Shown: positions 52,225-62,144, counted from the first letter of the stretch. The stretch is DNA of 64,000 bases from Paenibacillus assamensis DSM 18201 (GCF_000422445.1 NZ_KE383840.1:43494-107493); one strand, 5' to 3'. The notes: generated by a model not told the origin, from the letters alone. Numbers and translations are program-made.

Positions 52225-54489
52225 ATGCCAACACAACTAACGAAGCCTGCGGCTGCGAACATTCGCTGGCAGTCGCATCCTTATGGAATATCCGCTCAAG
52301 CCACATGCCCAACGGCTGAATCCGCGCAACCCACATTTTACATGAATGACGAGCGCACTGCTACCAACGTACCACACTCTACACCTGTCGAAAAGGGTCT
52401 CAAGCCACAAGTTAGTACCAGCGACCCTTTACCAGACAGCTGGTTCTTCGCTGCTCTTCGTGAACGCGGCTTAGATTTGCATGAAGCTCAATGTGCGGCT
52501 GTACGCCATCAGCACGGCCCTCTGCTATGCCTAGCAGGGGCTGGATCAGGCAAGACGTCTGTGCTGACAGCCAGAGCCGCCTATATGATTGCCGTCCATG
52601 AAGTGCCACCTGAAGCACTATGGCTTGTCACGTTCACGAATAAAGCAGCAGCTGAGATGCGTTCAAGATTAGCTCGGCTGCCTGGGCTTACGCCTGCTAT
52701 AGCAAAGCGTGTACAGGCGCGTACGTTTCACTCCTTCGCTTTGACGCTGCTGAAGGCATATGCACCGCCATTTACGCTGCTGACAGAAGAGCGCGCACGC
52801 CACGGCTGGATGAGCCGTGTACTGCGAGAAATCGGTCTTCGCGATGCTGTCGAGGCAGAGACGGTGCTAGCCGCTTTATCTGCGCTGAAGTCACGTGGTG
52901 AATCCCCTTCCGATTGGCGCCCTGCTGATGAGGGCGAACGGAACTTGCAGCGTGCGATGATCCGATACGAGGAGCAGAAGCAAGCACGAGACGTCAAAGA
53001 CTTTGACGATTTGATCGTCGATATTGTGAAATTGTTGGAATCCGATGCTGAGCTAACCGATAAGCTAAGAAGACGATTCCGCTATGTGATGGCGGATGAA
53101 TTTCAAGATACAACGCCTATGCAGTTAAGATTGCTTCGCCATATTGCAAACGGAAGCAGCAATCTGGCCGTATTCGGTGACGATGATCAGACCATCTATA
53201 CGTTTAATGGTGCAAATCATGAACATATTACTCAGTTTCATCGTCAATATCCAGATGTTACGCAAATTACGCTCGATTACAACTTCCGCTCTACTTCGCC
53301 GATTGTAGGACTTGGAAATGCGATTATTCGGTGCAATAAAGAGCGTCTGGTGAAAACGATGCGCGCTGCTAAAAAAAGTACAGAAGCCTCCATCCCTGCA
53401 CAAGAGGCGAAACCGCAGTATAATCGCCCAACTACGACAGATGAAGAAGCAGAAACAGCGATTGCACGCATTCGCAAGTTAACGGCTAGCGGACAATATA
53501 AGCTTAGCGATATCGCAATCCTGTATCGAAGTGCTCATGCGAGTCGAGCAATCGTTGAATATATGACGATTCAAAATGTTCCATTCCGTCAATTCGGTGC
53601 AGAACCGCTCTTCTATGAGCATTTGTCCGTAAAGACGCTGATTGATCATATGCGCTTAGCCCTTCATCCACGTGATCCAGACGCATTGGCGAGCGCTGTA
53701 GCAGCCTTATATGTACCGAAGGAAGCTGGTATGACCTACATCAGACAAGCCGAGAAGACAGCTGCTAAAAAATATCCACTTGTTCATTTAGCAACCTGTC
53801 CGGGATTAGCACCTTTTCAGCAGGAGGCGATCAAGCCCCGAATCCGTTATTTGAAAAAGGTAGCGCAAATGAAGCCCAATCATGCGGTGCGTGATATAAG
53901 ACGCGAATTCTATGATAAGTGGCTAACCGCGATGGCTGGAGAGCGAGCTACTGCTTATCAAGAAGGAACCGTCGATATGCTTGAGGAGTTGGAAACATCG
54001 GCACAGCGCTTTGCCACCATCGAGCAGTTTCTTAAGCATATTGATGATTTGGCAGCGAAGTACGCAGCGGCATCAACAAACAAAGAGGAGCAATCACGCT
54101 CTCGCCAAGCTCAATCTCGCCAGACTATGCAAGCAGATCAACAAGAGACCGAACCCGATGCAGTAACTTTAATGACGATTCACAGGGCTAAAGGGTTAGA
54201 GTTCCCCTGCGTCTTTGTTATCGGGGCTTCAGAGGGTGTACTTCCGCATCGAACAGCACTGCGCCAAAACCCGCCTGCTGAGCGGGAAGCCGCGTATCGC
54301 TCCAAATCTAAAGACCGCGAGGAGGTCAATATGGCGCTTGTTGAAGAGGAACGCCGTTTGATGTACGTCGCGGTTAGCCGTGCTAAGGAACAATTGTATA
54401 TAAGCTCCCCTGCACAGATTCACGGCAAGCAGGCTGATGTTAGCCGCTTCATTACGGAGGCATGGTCCAATCCTCAATTAACGAAGTAG
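52225..54489 (+). CDS. UvrD/PcrA-type superfamily 1 helicase (YjcD-like)
   Basis: This 754-residue protein has SF1A motifs in order: Q motif (LHEAQCAAVRH), Walker A GAGSGKTSVL (about 105-114), Ia TFTNKAAAEM, II VMADEFQDTT, III FGDDDQTIYTFNGA, IV LDYNFRST, V LMTIHRAKGLEFPCVFV and VI EERRLMYVAVSRAK. It unwinds DNA 3'-5' in repair. It lacks the C-terminal RNA polymerase/UvrB-binding part of PcrA, and carries an extra N-terminal stretch of about 75 residues without motifs. In length and shape it resembles Bacillus YjcD. SD AAAGGAGC precedes ATG 52225. Confidence 0.9.
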   Translation: MPTQLTKPAAANIRWQSHPYGISAQATCPTAESAQPTFYMNDERTATNVPHSTPVEKGLKPQVSTSDPLPDSWFFAALRERGLDLHEAQCAAVRHQHGPLLCLAGAGSGKTSVLTARAAYMIAVHEVPPEALWLVTFTNKAAAEMRSRLARLPGLTPAIAKRVQARTFHSFALTLLKAYAPPFTLLTEERARHGWMSRVLREIGLRDAVEAETVLAALSALKSRGESPSDWRPADEGERNLQRAMIRYEEQKQARDVKDFDDLIVDIVKLLESDAELTDKLRRRFRYVMADEFQDTTPMQLRLLRHIANGSSNLAVFGDDDQTIYTFNGANHEHITQFHRQYPDVTQITLDYNFRSTSPIVGLGNAIIRCNKERLVKTMRAAKKSTEASIPAQEAKPQYNRPTTTDEEAETAIARIRKLTASGQYKLSDIAILYRSAHASRAIVEYMTIQNVPFRQFGAEPLFYEHLSVKTLIDHMRLALHPRDPDALASAVAALYVPKEAGMTYIRQAEKTAAKKYPLVHLATCPGLAPFQQEAIKPRIRYLKKVAQMKPNHAVRDIRREFYDKWLTAMAGERATAYQEGTVDMLEELETSAQRFATIEQFLKHIDDLAAKYAAASTNKEEQSRSRQAQSRQTMQADQQETEPDAVTLMTIHRAKGLEFPCVFVIGASEGVLPHRTALRQNPPAEREAAYRSKSKDREEVNMALVEEERRLMYVAVSRAKEQLYISSPAQIHGKQADVSRFITEAWSNPQLTK

Positions 54490-54613
54490 CAGACAGCTGA
54501 CATGCTGCTTTGAAATTTTGCCCTCTTTTCCAGTATGATAGAGCTTAGGACGCAGTCAGGCGGGTAATAAATACGCGCGAACAACGACGATTGCAAGTAA
54601 AGGAGCAATGGAT

Positions 54614-55363
54614 ATGTCCGAATCTGATGTAATGTTAAAACAATACGAACAAGTGAACCAGCTCCCCACTCTTTATCAACTGGCATTGGAAGAGCTGGAG
54701 ACAAAAATAAAGGTCATTCAAGCAGAGTGGAAAATACGAAACGGCTACAGCCCAATTGAGCATATTAAGACACGACTGAAGGAACCAAACAGTATTTTCA
54801 ATAAAATACAGCGTAAAGGTTTCCCTCCTACATTGGATACGATTGTGAACAACATTTATGACGTCGCTGGCATGCGCATCGTATGTGCTTTTGTGAAGGA
54901 TATTTACTTCATTCTCGATCATCTCAAAGTCCGTGATGACATCCGTGTAGTTGAAATTAAAGATTACATCGAGAAGCCTAAGGCAAACGGCTATCAAAGT
55001 GTACATGTTATCGTTCAAGTACCGTTGGTGCTGTTTGACGATGTCCGTTGGGTGTATGTAGAAATTCAACTCCGTACGCTTGCCATGGATTTCTGGGCAA
55101 GCATGGAGCACATTATTTACTATAAGTTCAATAAGCATGTTCCGCCGCATGTTGTGGATGAACTTGCAGAAGCAGCTCGTGCTGTTGATGAACTGGATCG
55201 CAAAATGCTTGATCTACGCAAAGAAATCCTCTCCTATAACGACGAGGATTGGGCGCAAGGAATGGCGAACATGTCTTTGCAGCAAACGTACAGCAGCAAG
55301 CTCACACTCGGCAATTTGGAACAGATGCTCAAACAGACAGCCGAGTCTGATCCGAAATCATAA
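54614..55363 (+). CDS. small alarmone synthetase (RelP/RelQ-type ppGpp synthetase)
   Basis: ATG 54614 is preferred; the ATG at 54608 is only 2 nt from AAAGGAG. The 249-residue protein is a stand-alone synthetase domain: YSPIEHIKTRLKEPNSIFNKIQRKG (substrate-binding basic helix), IYDVAGMRIVCAFVKDIYFI, YIEKPKANGYQSVHVIV and EIQLRTLAMDFWASMEHIIYYK with the catalytic Glu. It lacks the hydrolase and TGS/ACT regions of RelA. It makes (p)ppGpp from GTP/GDP and ATP. It could be RelQ (YjbM) or RelP (YwaC). Confidence 0.92.
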   Translation: MSESDVMLKQYEQVNQLPTLYQLALEELETKIKVIQAEWKIRNGYSPIEHIKTRLKEPNSIFNKIQRKGFPPTLDTIVNNIYDVAGMRIVCAFVKDIYFILDHLKVRDDIRVVEIKDYIEKPKANGYQSVHVIVQVPLVLFDDVRWVYVEIQLRTLAMDFWASMEHIIYYKFNKHVPPHVVDELAEAARAVDELDRKMLDLRKEILSYNDEDWAQGMANMSLQQTYSSKLTLGNLEQMLKQTAESDPKS

Positions 55364-55587
55364 TTACAATCAATGAAGGATTCGGCTTTCAATGATGTGA
55401 TGAATAACAAACACGTTATCAACACATAGTAGTACTGTGCTGGACGAAGTCTTTACGACACTGCCGAAATGGATCGTCTGGCGACCACCTACATGCCCTT
55501 GTTGCACATGCTGAACAAGCCAACTTCTTCAAAACAAGGGCAGAGCCTCTCATCGTATCTTATTCGAGATATGCGACAGGCTCGTGC

Positions 55588-55625
55588 AAGGCGATACCCT
55601 GACCGGGGTATCGCCTTTTCATTTT
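55588..55625 (+). terminator. strong terminator after the alarmone synthetase
   Basis: AAGGCGATACC and GGTATCGCCTT are perfect 11-bp arms with a short loop and a TTTTCATTTTT tail. It is 225 nt after the gene, and the stretch between holds only a weak 66-codon frame without ribosome site. Confidence 0.75.
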
Positions 55626-55673
55626 TACAACATACTCAACACGCAGCATTTCTACCATTTTTAACCTAACCAT

Positions 55674-55725
55674 AAAAAGGCCACCCACAGCTCGTCCTAA
55701 CACGGCTCATGGATGACCTCTTTTT
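55674..55725 (-). terminator. terminator of the VanY-type carboxypeptidase gene
   Basis: On the minus strand AGGTCATCCA pairs with TGGGTGGCCT, with G-U pairs, and TTTTTATGG follows. Convergent with the preceding terminator. Confidence 0.6.
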
Positions 55726-55780
55726 GCTACTTACTGATTATCTAATCATCAATATTATCTCAATAAATGCGGTATGCTAA

Positions 55781-56632
55781 CTATTGTAGAAACTGCTCCA
55801 ACGTTGTTCTTTGTTCAAAAATGGCTTGTGCTGCCTCTTTCCCAACATAGCGGATATGCCATGGTTCGTACATATAACCTGTAATTGCTTCCCCATCCTT
55901 CGTATATCGGATAATGAAACCAAATTCGTGGGCATGTTCCGCCAACCATTGACCTTCTGTCGTGTCACCGAAAGATTGTTCTAACTCATTATTTGCACTT
56001 GGGCTGGATACGTCCATCGTTAAACCTGTCTGATGCTCACTTGTCCCCGGCTTGGCACTGACACGATTGGCATATTCTTCACCCTTCGTATTTACATGGT
56101 TATTGTATACCGAAGTTTGACGCTTGTAAGAGCGGTAGCCGGATACGGCATTCAGCTCGATCCCCTCCGACTCTGCTTGCTGGAACAAATGCTCCAACGC
56201 TGTCGCCGCTTCTTGGCGCAGCTGACGCTTCTCATGTGGTCCATCGAAAGAGAACTTCACTTGAGGCTCCACTAAGTCTGGTGGAATATATCCATCAGGA
56301 AGGAATCGCTCCTTATTCACAACTACATAGATCGAGTTTTCATTCGTCACGACTGTTTTACCATCTTGCTCCTTAGCGGTAGTGCTTAACGCGTGAGACT
56401 GCTGAATCGCTTGTATCGCATCTCCCGTCTCGTTGCTTGCCGCCCCTTCATTAGATCCGGCACTGTCGCTGCCTCCGTCTCCTGCAAGAGCAGGGTCTAG
56501 TTGTCCTGTCTGCACCCCGCCTTGAGCCCCCTCAGGCTTAGCCTGTGGCTTCTCAGAGGAACATCCGCTCAGCAGCATCGCCCCACTAAGTGCACTTACA
56601 AGGCATAAGATTGCCCATCGACGCTGTTTCAT
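55781..56632 (-). CDS. D-alanyl-D-alanine carboxypeptidase, VanY/M15B lipoprotein
   Basis: This 283-residue protein has a lipoprotein signal ending LSGCSS (Cys about 24), a disordered Gly/Ser/Asn-rich linker (about 30-70) and a VanY domain (about 95-270). Zinc site motifs are SEHQTGLTMDV (His and Asp) and EPWHIRYVG (His). ELNAVSGYRSYKRQ precedes them. It trims the terminal D-Ala of peptidoglycan stem peptides outside the membrane. No van regulators are nearby, so it is a housekeeping DacB/YodJ-like enzyme. Confidence 0.92.
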   Translation of the reverse strand: MKQRRWAILCLVSALSGAMLLSGCSSEKPQAKPEGAQGGVQTGQLDPALAGDGGSDSAGSNEGAASNETGDAIQAIQQSHALSTTAKEQDGKTVVTNENSIYVVVNKERFLPDGYIPPDLVEPQVKFSFDGPHEKRQLRQEAATALEHLFQQAESEGIELNAVSGYRSYKRQTSVYNNHVNTKGEEYANRVSAKPGTSEHQTGLTMDVSSPSANNELEQSFGDTTEGQWLAEHAHEFGFIIRYTKDGEAITGYMYEPWHIRYVGKEAAQAIFEQRTTLEQFLQ

Positions 56633-56955
56633 CTTTTATCAAACCTTTCCTATCATTTTCAACCATACATGCAGTAACTCTATCATCATGTCAGTTAGAC
56701 AGAATCATGCTTATTCCCATAACAAACATGCTCTTACTAACGAACCTCGTCAAAAGAGCTGAATATTAAAGATTGTTTTGGTCGGCAACATACACCATCT
56801 ACCTTATTACCCTTACTGAAACGAATGATATCAAAACTATTAAAAACAAAATGTAGAACTCTATTATAACGAATAGAAAGAAAGAGTTCACCTCCCATAA
56901 AGTCTGATTGAGAAGTAGTATCGTATCATCGAAGTTCCCCAATCGATCCCTAATA

Positions 56956-56992
56956 AGAAAGGACAGCCTCGTCATAATTAACGAAACTGCCC
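56956..56992 (-). terminator. terminator of pepF
   Basis: On the minus strand GGGCAGTTTCGT pairs with ACGAGGCTGTCC through 12 bp with G-U pairs, followed by TTTCTTATT. The rest of the gap 56633-57045 shows no gene; a 66-codon hydrophobic frame within it has no ribosome site. Confidence 0.6.
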
Positions 56993-57045
56993 TCCACACA
57001 CTGACATGCTGCTATGAAATAAATTGGACTTAGCAATTATAATTA

Positions 57046-58854
57046 TTATTCCGCTTCAAACAATTGCTCAAGCTGATCAACCAAGCTGCCTACATAAGCG
57101 ACAGCACTTCGAATCGGTTCAGGTCCTGACATATCGACTCCCGCTAGTTTCATTAACTCTAATGGCGACAACGTTCCGCCTGCTTTGAGTGCTTCCAACC
57201 AGCGATCTACAGCAGGTTGACCTTGCTCCTTAATGAGCTGGGCTGCAGCTGTAGATGCCGTCAATCCGGCCGCATAGGTGTATGGATATAAAGACATATA
57301 ATAATGCGGTTGACGCATCCAAGTCATTTTCGCATCCTCATCCAGTTCAACAGCATCACCCCAGAATTGGGACAACACTTCACCTTTCAAGTCATTCAAC
57401 TTCTTCGCATTCATCGGTACATCCTGCATCGCTAAGTCGTAGACGCGACGTTGAAGCTCACCTTCCAATAAATGTGTGACAAAGTTATGATAGTACGTAT
57501 TTAGCAGTTGGGCGATAACCCAACGCTTCATCCGCTTGTCATCGGACTGCTTCACAATATGTTCAGCCAGCAGCAATTCGTTCATTGTGGAAGGAGCCTC
57601 GATAAAGTACAGGGATGGACGCGTGTTTACAAAGCGTTGATAACGTCCTGCCAACATGAAGTGGCCTGCATGGCCTACTTCGTGCGCAAGTGTGAAGGCA
57701 CCACGCATATTGTCTGCCCACGAAACTAATACATAGGAATGCGCACCATAAATGGACGAGCAGAACGCTCCCGTTGATTTGCCCACATTGTCTGCATAAT
57801 CAATCCAACGTTCCGTAAACGCTTCACCCATAATGTCGCTGTATTCCGTACCAAGCACTTGCAACGCATCTTGAACCAGCTTGCCAGCCTCATCAAATGT
57901 TATCGATGGACTAAAGTCTGCATCCAACGGTGCTTTCAGGTCACAGAAGCGCATCTGTTCCAATCCTAGCTCACGCTGCTTGAGTTTTGCATAACAGCGC
58001 ATATGAGGCGCCAACTCCGCTTGAATAATATCTAAGATGTTATGGTACATCTCAAGCGATACATCCTGCGGCTCCAGCATCATATGGGTGACAGATTCAT
58101 AGCCACGCAGACGAGACATAATAACCTGCTTCTTCACTTGCGTGGCATACGTCTCAGCAAATGTATTTTGATATTCGCGCAGCGTACTGGAGAAAGATGC
58201 GTATGCATTACGGCGCAGCGTCGTGTCCGATGACATTTCGTATTTATTTTCATATAGAGCAAAAGAAACAGGACGGGTACTGCCTCCCGCATCTTCTACC
58301 GAGTCAAATGACATATCTGACAACTTACCGCGCTTATAGATGCGAAACGGCGATTCAAGAACCTCACTCAAAGAAGCAAGCGCCGATTCTGTCTCAGGTG
58401 ACAGCTGATGCGGCTTCTTCGCGAGCAGGTCCAACAACGTCTTACGGAACGGAGCCAATTCAGGCTCTTCTTCCAAATACGCTTCTATCGTTCCATCAGG
58501 CAATGATAAAATCTCGGAGCGAATAAAAGTCATCGCTGTCATAATCGATGCTCCGATATCCCCCATTCTCGCCGCATCTGTCTGATAATTTGGATTCGTG
58601 CTATCAACAGATAAATGCAAATGGGCGTAAGCATGTGCTTGGTATACGCGTACAAGCAGCTCTTCCTGAGCGATCAGCACACCGAGTAGCATACGAGCGC
58701 CTTCGTGCAGCTTACCACGATACTTCGTGACATTTGGGACATCTGCTTGAATTTTGCTCAAAGCCGCTTCCCAAGCATCCTGAGTCTCAAATAAATCTTC
58801 CAATCTCCACGTTGCTTCAACAGGTACTTCATTCCGTGACAATCGCTTCTCCAT
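57046..58854 (-). CDS. pepF: oligoendopeptidase F
   Basis: From ATG 58854 (GGGGGAG 10 nt upstream) this is a 602-residue M3-family zinc peptidase, typical length. Motifs are SRNEVPVEATWRLEDLF at the start, the catalytic HEVGH in GAFTLAHEVGHAGHFML, and NELLLAEHIV further on with the third-ligand Glu. It cleaves oligopeptides in the cytoplasm, which in Bacillus includes small signalling peptides. The HEVGH wording (usually HEFGH) is a conservative change. The frame to 58908 adds 18 unrelated residues and is rejected. Confidence 0.93.
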   Translation of the reverse strand: MEKRLSRNEVPVEATWRLEDLFETQDAWEAALSKIQADVPNVTKYRGKLHEGARMLLGVLIAQEELLVRVYQAHAYAHLHLSVDSTNPNYQTDAARMGDIGASIMTAMTFIRSEILSLPDGTIEAYLEEEPELAPFRKTLLDLLAKKPHQLSPETESALASLSEVLESPFRIYKRGKLSDMSFDSVEDAGGSTRPVSFALYENKYEMSSDTTLRRNAYASFSSTLREYQNTFAETYATQVKKQVIMSRLRGYESVTHMMLEPQDVSLEMYHNILDIIQAELAPHMRCYAKLKQRELGLEQMRFCDLKAPLDADFSPSITFDEAGKLVQDALQVLGTEYSDIMGEAFTERWIDYADNVGKSTGAFCSSIYGAHSYVLVSWADNMRGAFTLAHEVGHAGHFMLAGRYQRFVNTRPSLYFIEAPSTMNELLLAEHIVKQSDDKRMKRWVIAQLLNTYYHNFVTHLLEGELQRRVYDLAMQDVPMNAKKLNDLKGEVLSQFWGDAVELDEDAKMTWMRQPHYYMSLYPYTYAAGLTASTAAAQLIKEQGQPAVDRWLEALKAGGTLSPLELMKLAGVDMSGPEPIRSAVAYVGSLVDQLEQLFEAE

Positions 58855-58970
58855 AGATGTAAATCTCCCCCCAAATTGGAATGTTAGCACAATATTCCAT
58901 ATGTTCACGATATCATATTATTGAACATAGTTAAAATAGTAAAGCAAGTGCAGACAATAACCGGTTAATG

Positions 58971-59004
58971 AAAAAAGAGCCTTGCCTGTTACGGCAAGAC
59001 TCCT
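58971..59004 (-). terminator. terminator of the symporter gene
   Basis: GAGCCTTGCC and GGCAAGACTC arms with a 6-nt loop. The minus strand ends in TTTTTT. Confidence 0.75.
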
Positions 59005-59021
59005 TTCTATCAGCTAGCAGA

Positions 59022-60413
59022 TTAAGTTGCAGAAATAGCTGGCTTACCGCCTTCTACTTCTTTACCAAATGAAATATCGTCATCTTCGTCTTTATTGAAC
59101 GCCTCACGATCGAACTCACCTTCGCTGTTGCCGACTAGCAAAGCTGCAACCGTCGTACCTGTTGCATTAACTGCTGTACGCGCCATATCCACGATAGCAT
59201 CTACCGCAAGCACAAGTGCGAAGCCTTCGATTGGCAAGCCTGCTTGCACAAGTACTACGGTAGTCGAGATCGAAGCCGGACCAGGCACACCTGCAACTCC
59301 GATGGAAGCAATCGTAGCTACTGCAACGATAAGCACGTAATCGGTAATGCCCAATTCAATACCGAACACTTTCGCGACGAACACCGCAACGATCGCTGGA
59401 TAAATACCGCCGCAACCATTCATGTTGATCGTAGCTCCAAGTGGAGCAACAAAGCTCGCAACACGCTCAGACACCTTAATTCGCTTCGTAATCACTTCCA
59501 AGTTAACAGGCAATGTCGCATAGCTGCTGCGTGTCGTAAACGCGACTGCAATCGTTGGATATGCCTTCTTGAAGAAGCGAATCGGATTAACGCGAGCCAC
59601 AAATGTTACTAACAAGCCGTACGTTACGACCATATGAATCATGCAGGCAATAAACACGGCTGCTACGAACCATGCAAGCTGCTCTAGTGTATCGAGACCG
59701 TACCTTGCCGCCATTGATGTTACTAGGCCGAGCACCCCGTACGGAGTTAGGCGAATAACAAACTTTGTAACACGGAACATAATATGAGACAAGGACTCAA
59801 ATACTTTACGAACAGGCTCCACTCGCTCAGGATGACGAGAACCTTCCCAAATAATTGCTACTGCAATAAAGACTGCAAATATAATAACCGGAACCACTTT
59901 ACCTTCCGCCATCTCGTTAATCGGATTAGAAGGCACTAAGCTCAACAATACTTCCTTGAAAGTAGGAATTTCTCGTGCTTCAAACCCTTGCGCCGCTTCT
60001 GGTTGGTTAGCGATACCAGCACCAGGATCAATAACAAGCGCTGTTCCCAATCCAATAATTGCTGCTATCGCAGTCGTTATCAAGAAAATACTGATCGTCT
60101 TCACACCAAGTTTCTTCAATACGCCTACTTCTTTGACCGAAGTTAAACTTGTAATAATAGTGGAAAATACGAGCGGTATAACGACCATTTTAATGAGGCT
60201 TACATAAATGGAACCAATGATACCTACGTCCGCTGCATCCTTACCAAACACTGCTCCGACAATGAAACCGAACACTAGCGCCAACATGACGCGTGTACCG
60301 AAGCCCACTTTCTTTTTCGCCAGCCACCACAGTACGACGACTAGTAATAGGGCTGCTGCCCAACTTCCATATACGGACCAGTTCTGTACCGTTAACCATG
60401 ATTGGTCTTTCAT
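59022..60413 (-). CDS. tcyP: L-cystine/dicarboxylate:cation symporter, TcyP-like
   Basis: This 463-residue DAACS-family transporter has eight helices plus re-entrant loops. Signatures are VSLIKMVVIPLVFSTII, AFTTRSSYATLPVNLEV (the hairpin serines), LGATINMNGCGG in helix 7, GVPGPASISTTVVLVQAGLP in hairpin 2 and DAIVDMARTAVNATGTTVAA in helix 8. The NMNG and ARTAVN motifs bind sodium and substrate. The N-terminal layout and TTRSS serines match TcyP (YhcL) cystine carriers more than DctP. A palindromic site sits between promoter and gene. Confidence 0.82.
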   Translation of the reverse strand: MKDQSWLTVQNWSVYGSWAAALLLVVVLWWLAKKKVGFGTRVMLALVFGFIVGAVFGKDAADVGIIGSIYVSLIKMVVIPLVFSTIITSLTSVKEVGVLKKLGVKTISIFLITTAIAAIIGLGTALVIDPGAGIANQPEAAQGFEAREIPTFKEVLLSLVPSNPINEMAEGKVVPVIIFAVFIAVAIIWEGSRHPERVEPVRKVFESLSHIMFRVTKFVIRLTPYGVLGLVTSMAARYGLDTLEQLAWFVAAVFIACMIHMVVTYGLLVTFVARVNPIRFFKKAYPTIAVAFTTRSSYATLPVNLEVITKRIKVSERVASFVAPLGATINMNGCGGIYPAIVAVFVAKVFGIELGITDYVLIVAVATIASIGVAGVPGPASISTTVVLVQAGLPIEGFALVLAVDAIVDMARTAVNATGTTVAALLVGNSEGEFDREAFNKDEDDDISFGKEVEGGKPAISAT

Positions 60414-60448
60414 CTATAAGTCTCCCCTTCAATTATCTAATAATTCCT

Positions 60449-60492
60449 ACCTGTTTAATAGGTATTATAAAAACAACGATGCTTTTCGTCAA
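60449..60492 (-). promoter_or_regulatory. promoter and palindromic operator of the symporter
   Basis: Minus-strand TTGACG (60487-60492), 17-nt spacer and consensus TATAAT (60464-60469). Immediately downstream is ACCTATTAAACAGGT (60449-60463 in reverse), a dyad followed by AGGAATTAT. The GGAATT ending recalls CymR cysteine-repressor sites, consistent with a cystine carrier, but this is inference. Confidence 0.65.
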
Positions 60493-60522
60493 ACTTTTTT
60501 TATTTACACCCTATTTTCGCAA

Positions 60523-60557
60523 CAAAAAAGACAGCCTGTACAAGAAGTAGACCGTCT
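60523..60557 (-). terminator. terminator of the DUF2062 gene
   Basis: AGACGGTCT and AGGCTGTCT on the minus strand pair over 9 bp with G-U pairs, then TTTTTTG. It lies 12 nt after the gene. Confidence 0.6.
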
Positions 60558-60569
60558 CCAATAAGCCAG

Positions 60570-61079
60570 CTATGATTCTGTCTGCACTTGCTGCACACGT
60601 CGACGAGAACGAACCATTTGCAGCAGCTGCGGGCGAAACCGCTGGATAATTAATGTCCAGATCCAATAACCTAACAATGTGAATAGGACGCTATTTATTA
60701 TTGCACCTAAAGTGAAGTTCAATCCTGTGCGCAGCCATACTTCCAGCCAACCTCCGCCACCTACAGCAATATCACCCGAATAAATATGCAAGAAATAGGC
60801 CAGCTTCATTAACCAATCACCTGTAAGGACGTTCATATAAAATAATGCAGGCCATACAACCGTTCCTATCGCAGCAGCGAATATGGAGCCTGCTATACTT
60901 CCACCGACCCATTTCGTTAGCCCAATGGATAAGACTGGCCCGATGCCGAATGTTGGGTACCAGCATGGAAGGAAACCAAATACGATACCTCGCGATATTT
61001 TAGAAGCACCCTGTCTAGAACGCAGCATACGGATGCTGTGATATCTCATAATTCTTAGCCATTTTAATACGATCATCAT
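60570..61079 (-). CDS. DUF2062 membrane protein
   Basis: From ATG 61079 (GAGAGGACGGAA upstream) this is 170 residues; the frame to 61136 has no site. It has a basic N terminus, then about four helices. SRGIVFGFLPCWYPTFGIGP, followed by FAAAIGTVVWPALFYMNVLTGDWLM, is the typical DUF2062 layout (a G-x-F-x-G/A-x-x-P pattern). Function is unknown. It stands alone. Confidence 0.78.
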   Translation of the reverse strand: MMIVLKWLRIMRYHSIRMLRSRQGASKISRGIVFGFLPCWYPTFGIGPVLSIGLTKWVGGSIAGSIFAAAIGTVVWPALFYMNVLTGDWLMKLAYFLHIYSGDIAVGGGGWLEVWLRTGLNFTLGAIINSVLFTLLGYWIWTLIIQRFRPQLLQMVRSRRRVQQVQTES

Positions 61080-61308
61080 TTCCGTCCTCTCCAGGTTGTA
61101 TGAATCACTTCTAAAGAACCAAAAGTATAATAACACACGATCTCTCTTGAAATTACATACCTTACTATAAGGTAAGATAAATGAAATTGACCATGTATAA
61201 GTGTCATATTTCTTAACTAGGTACCGTATGTTGATGGGGGAAAGAGTGGTTCAATCAACATAAATACTGTTAATGAACAATAGAATAGAACGATAAGGAG
61301 GGTTCTCT

Positions 61309-62067
61309 ATGCACACATCCTCATGGAAATGGCTTAATCTCGTGGCGATAATTGCCGTCATTGCGATAAATGGGCTTGCCAACATCATCCCTTTCAACGG
61401 CGTTACGACAGGTGATGTATCAGCGATGTACCCCGTGCTCCTCACACCTGCAACGTATGCGTTTACCATTTGGATCCTCATCTACACCCTGTTAGTCGGA
61501 TTCGCATGTTATCAGTTGCTGCCTCGCAGTGAAACGACGGTGCGTGCCATTGGGCCATTATTTGTGCTGAGCTGTCTGTTTAATATAACTTGGATTGTAT
61601 TATGGCATTATCTTTATGATCAAGTGTGGCTGTCCCTTATTGCCATGTTTGGTTTATTTATCAGCTTAGTATTTATTTATCGCAGCGTTCGTAACCATCG
61701 TTACCCTACTACAGGACAGAAATGGCTCGTTCAATTGCCTTTCAGTATTTATTTTGGCTGGATTACCGTGGCAACTATCGTTAACATTGATGTCGCGCTA
61801 TATGCAATAGGATGGAATCATTTCGGATGGAGTGACCAAGCTTGGACGCTTGCCCTGTTGGCTATTGGCACCTTCTTGGCATGGGTGATCGGTGGTCCGA
61901 ATCGTGATGCGGCATTTGTACTCGTATTTGTGTGGGCCTATGTAGCGATTGCATGGAACAACAAAGATAGTGCTGCCATTTTTTATTCGGCGTTAGGATT
62001 CTCCACTTTGTTGGCATTGCTGGCTGTCGCTTTGCCATTCCGACCAAGGAAGCGGAGTGTAGATTAA
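61309..62067 (+). CDS. tryptophan-rich TspO/MBR-related membrane protein
   Basis: This 252-residue protein has seven or more hydrophobic segments and many Trp residues. It resembles the long tryptophan-rich sensory proteins of Bacillota, which hold a TspO-like core with extra helices: YPVLLTPATYAFTIWILIYTLL, FNITWIVLWHY, and PFSIYFGWITVATIVNI. The A-x-F-x-x-W and F-x-x-x-W helix motifs are visible. TspO proteins bind tetrapyrroles. SD AAGGAGGG precedes ATG 61309. Confidence 0.75.
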   Translation: MHTSSWKWLNLVAIIAVIAINGLANIIPFNGVTTGDVSAMYPVLLTPATYAFTIWILIYTLLVGFACYQLLPRSETTVRAIGPLFVLSCLFNITWIVLWHYLYDQVWLSLIAMFGLFISLVFIYRSVRNHRYPTTGQKWLVQLPFSIYFGWITVATIVNIDVALYAIGWNHFGWSDQAWTLALLAIGTFLAWVIGGPNRDAAFVLVFVWAYVAIAWNNKDSAAIFYSALGFSTLLALLAVALPFRPRKRSVD

Positions 62068-62102
62068 CTTTATTTACTTCTTTTAACTTAAGATCAAGAA
62101 AA

Positions 62103-62144
62103 AGGGTGGGCCTGTATGATGGAATCATGCAAGCTCACCCTCTT
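62103..62144 (-). terminator. terminator of the DUF1904 gene
   Basis: AGGGTGGGC and GCTCACCCT arms; the minus strand ends TTTTTCTTG. It lies about 30 nt after the stop and may also end the convergent TspO-like transcript. Confidence 0.65.

Noticed and set aside
55469..55669. 66-codon frame after the alarmone synthetase
   Set aside because: It runs through the strong hairpin terminator at 55588-55625 and lacks a ribosome site.
56799..56999. 66-codon hydrophobic minus-strand frame
   Set aside because: Its start lies near the pepF terminator hairpin and there is no ribosome site; likely chance.
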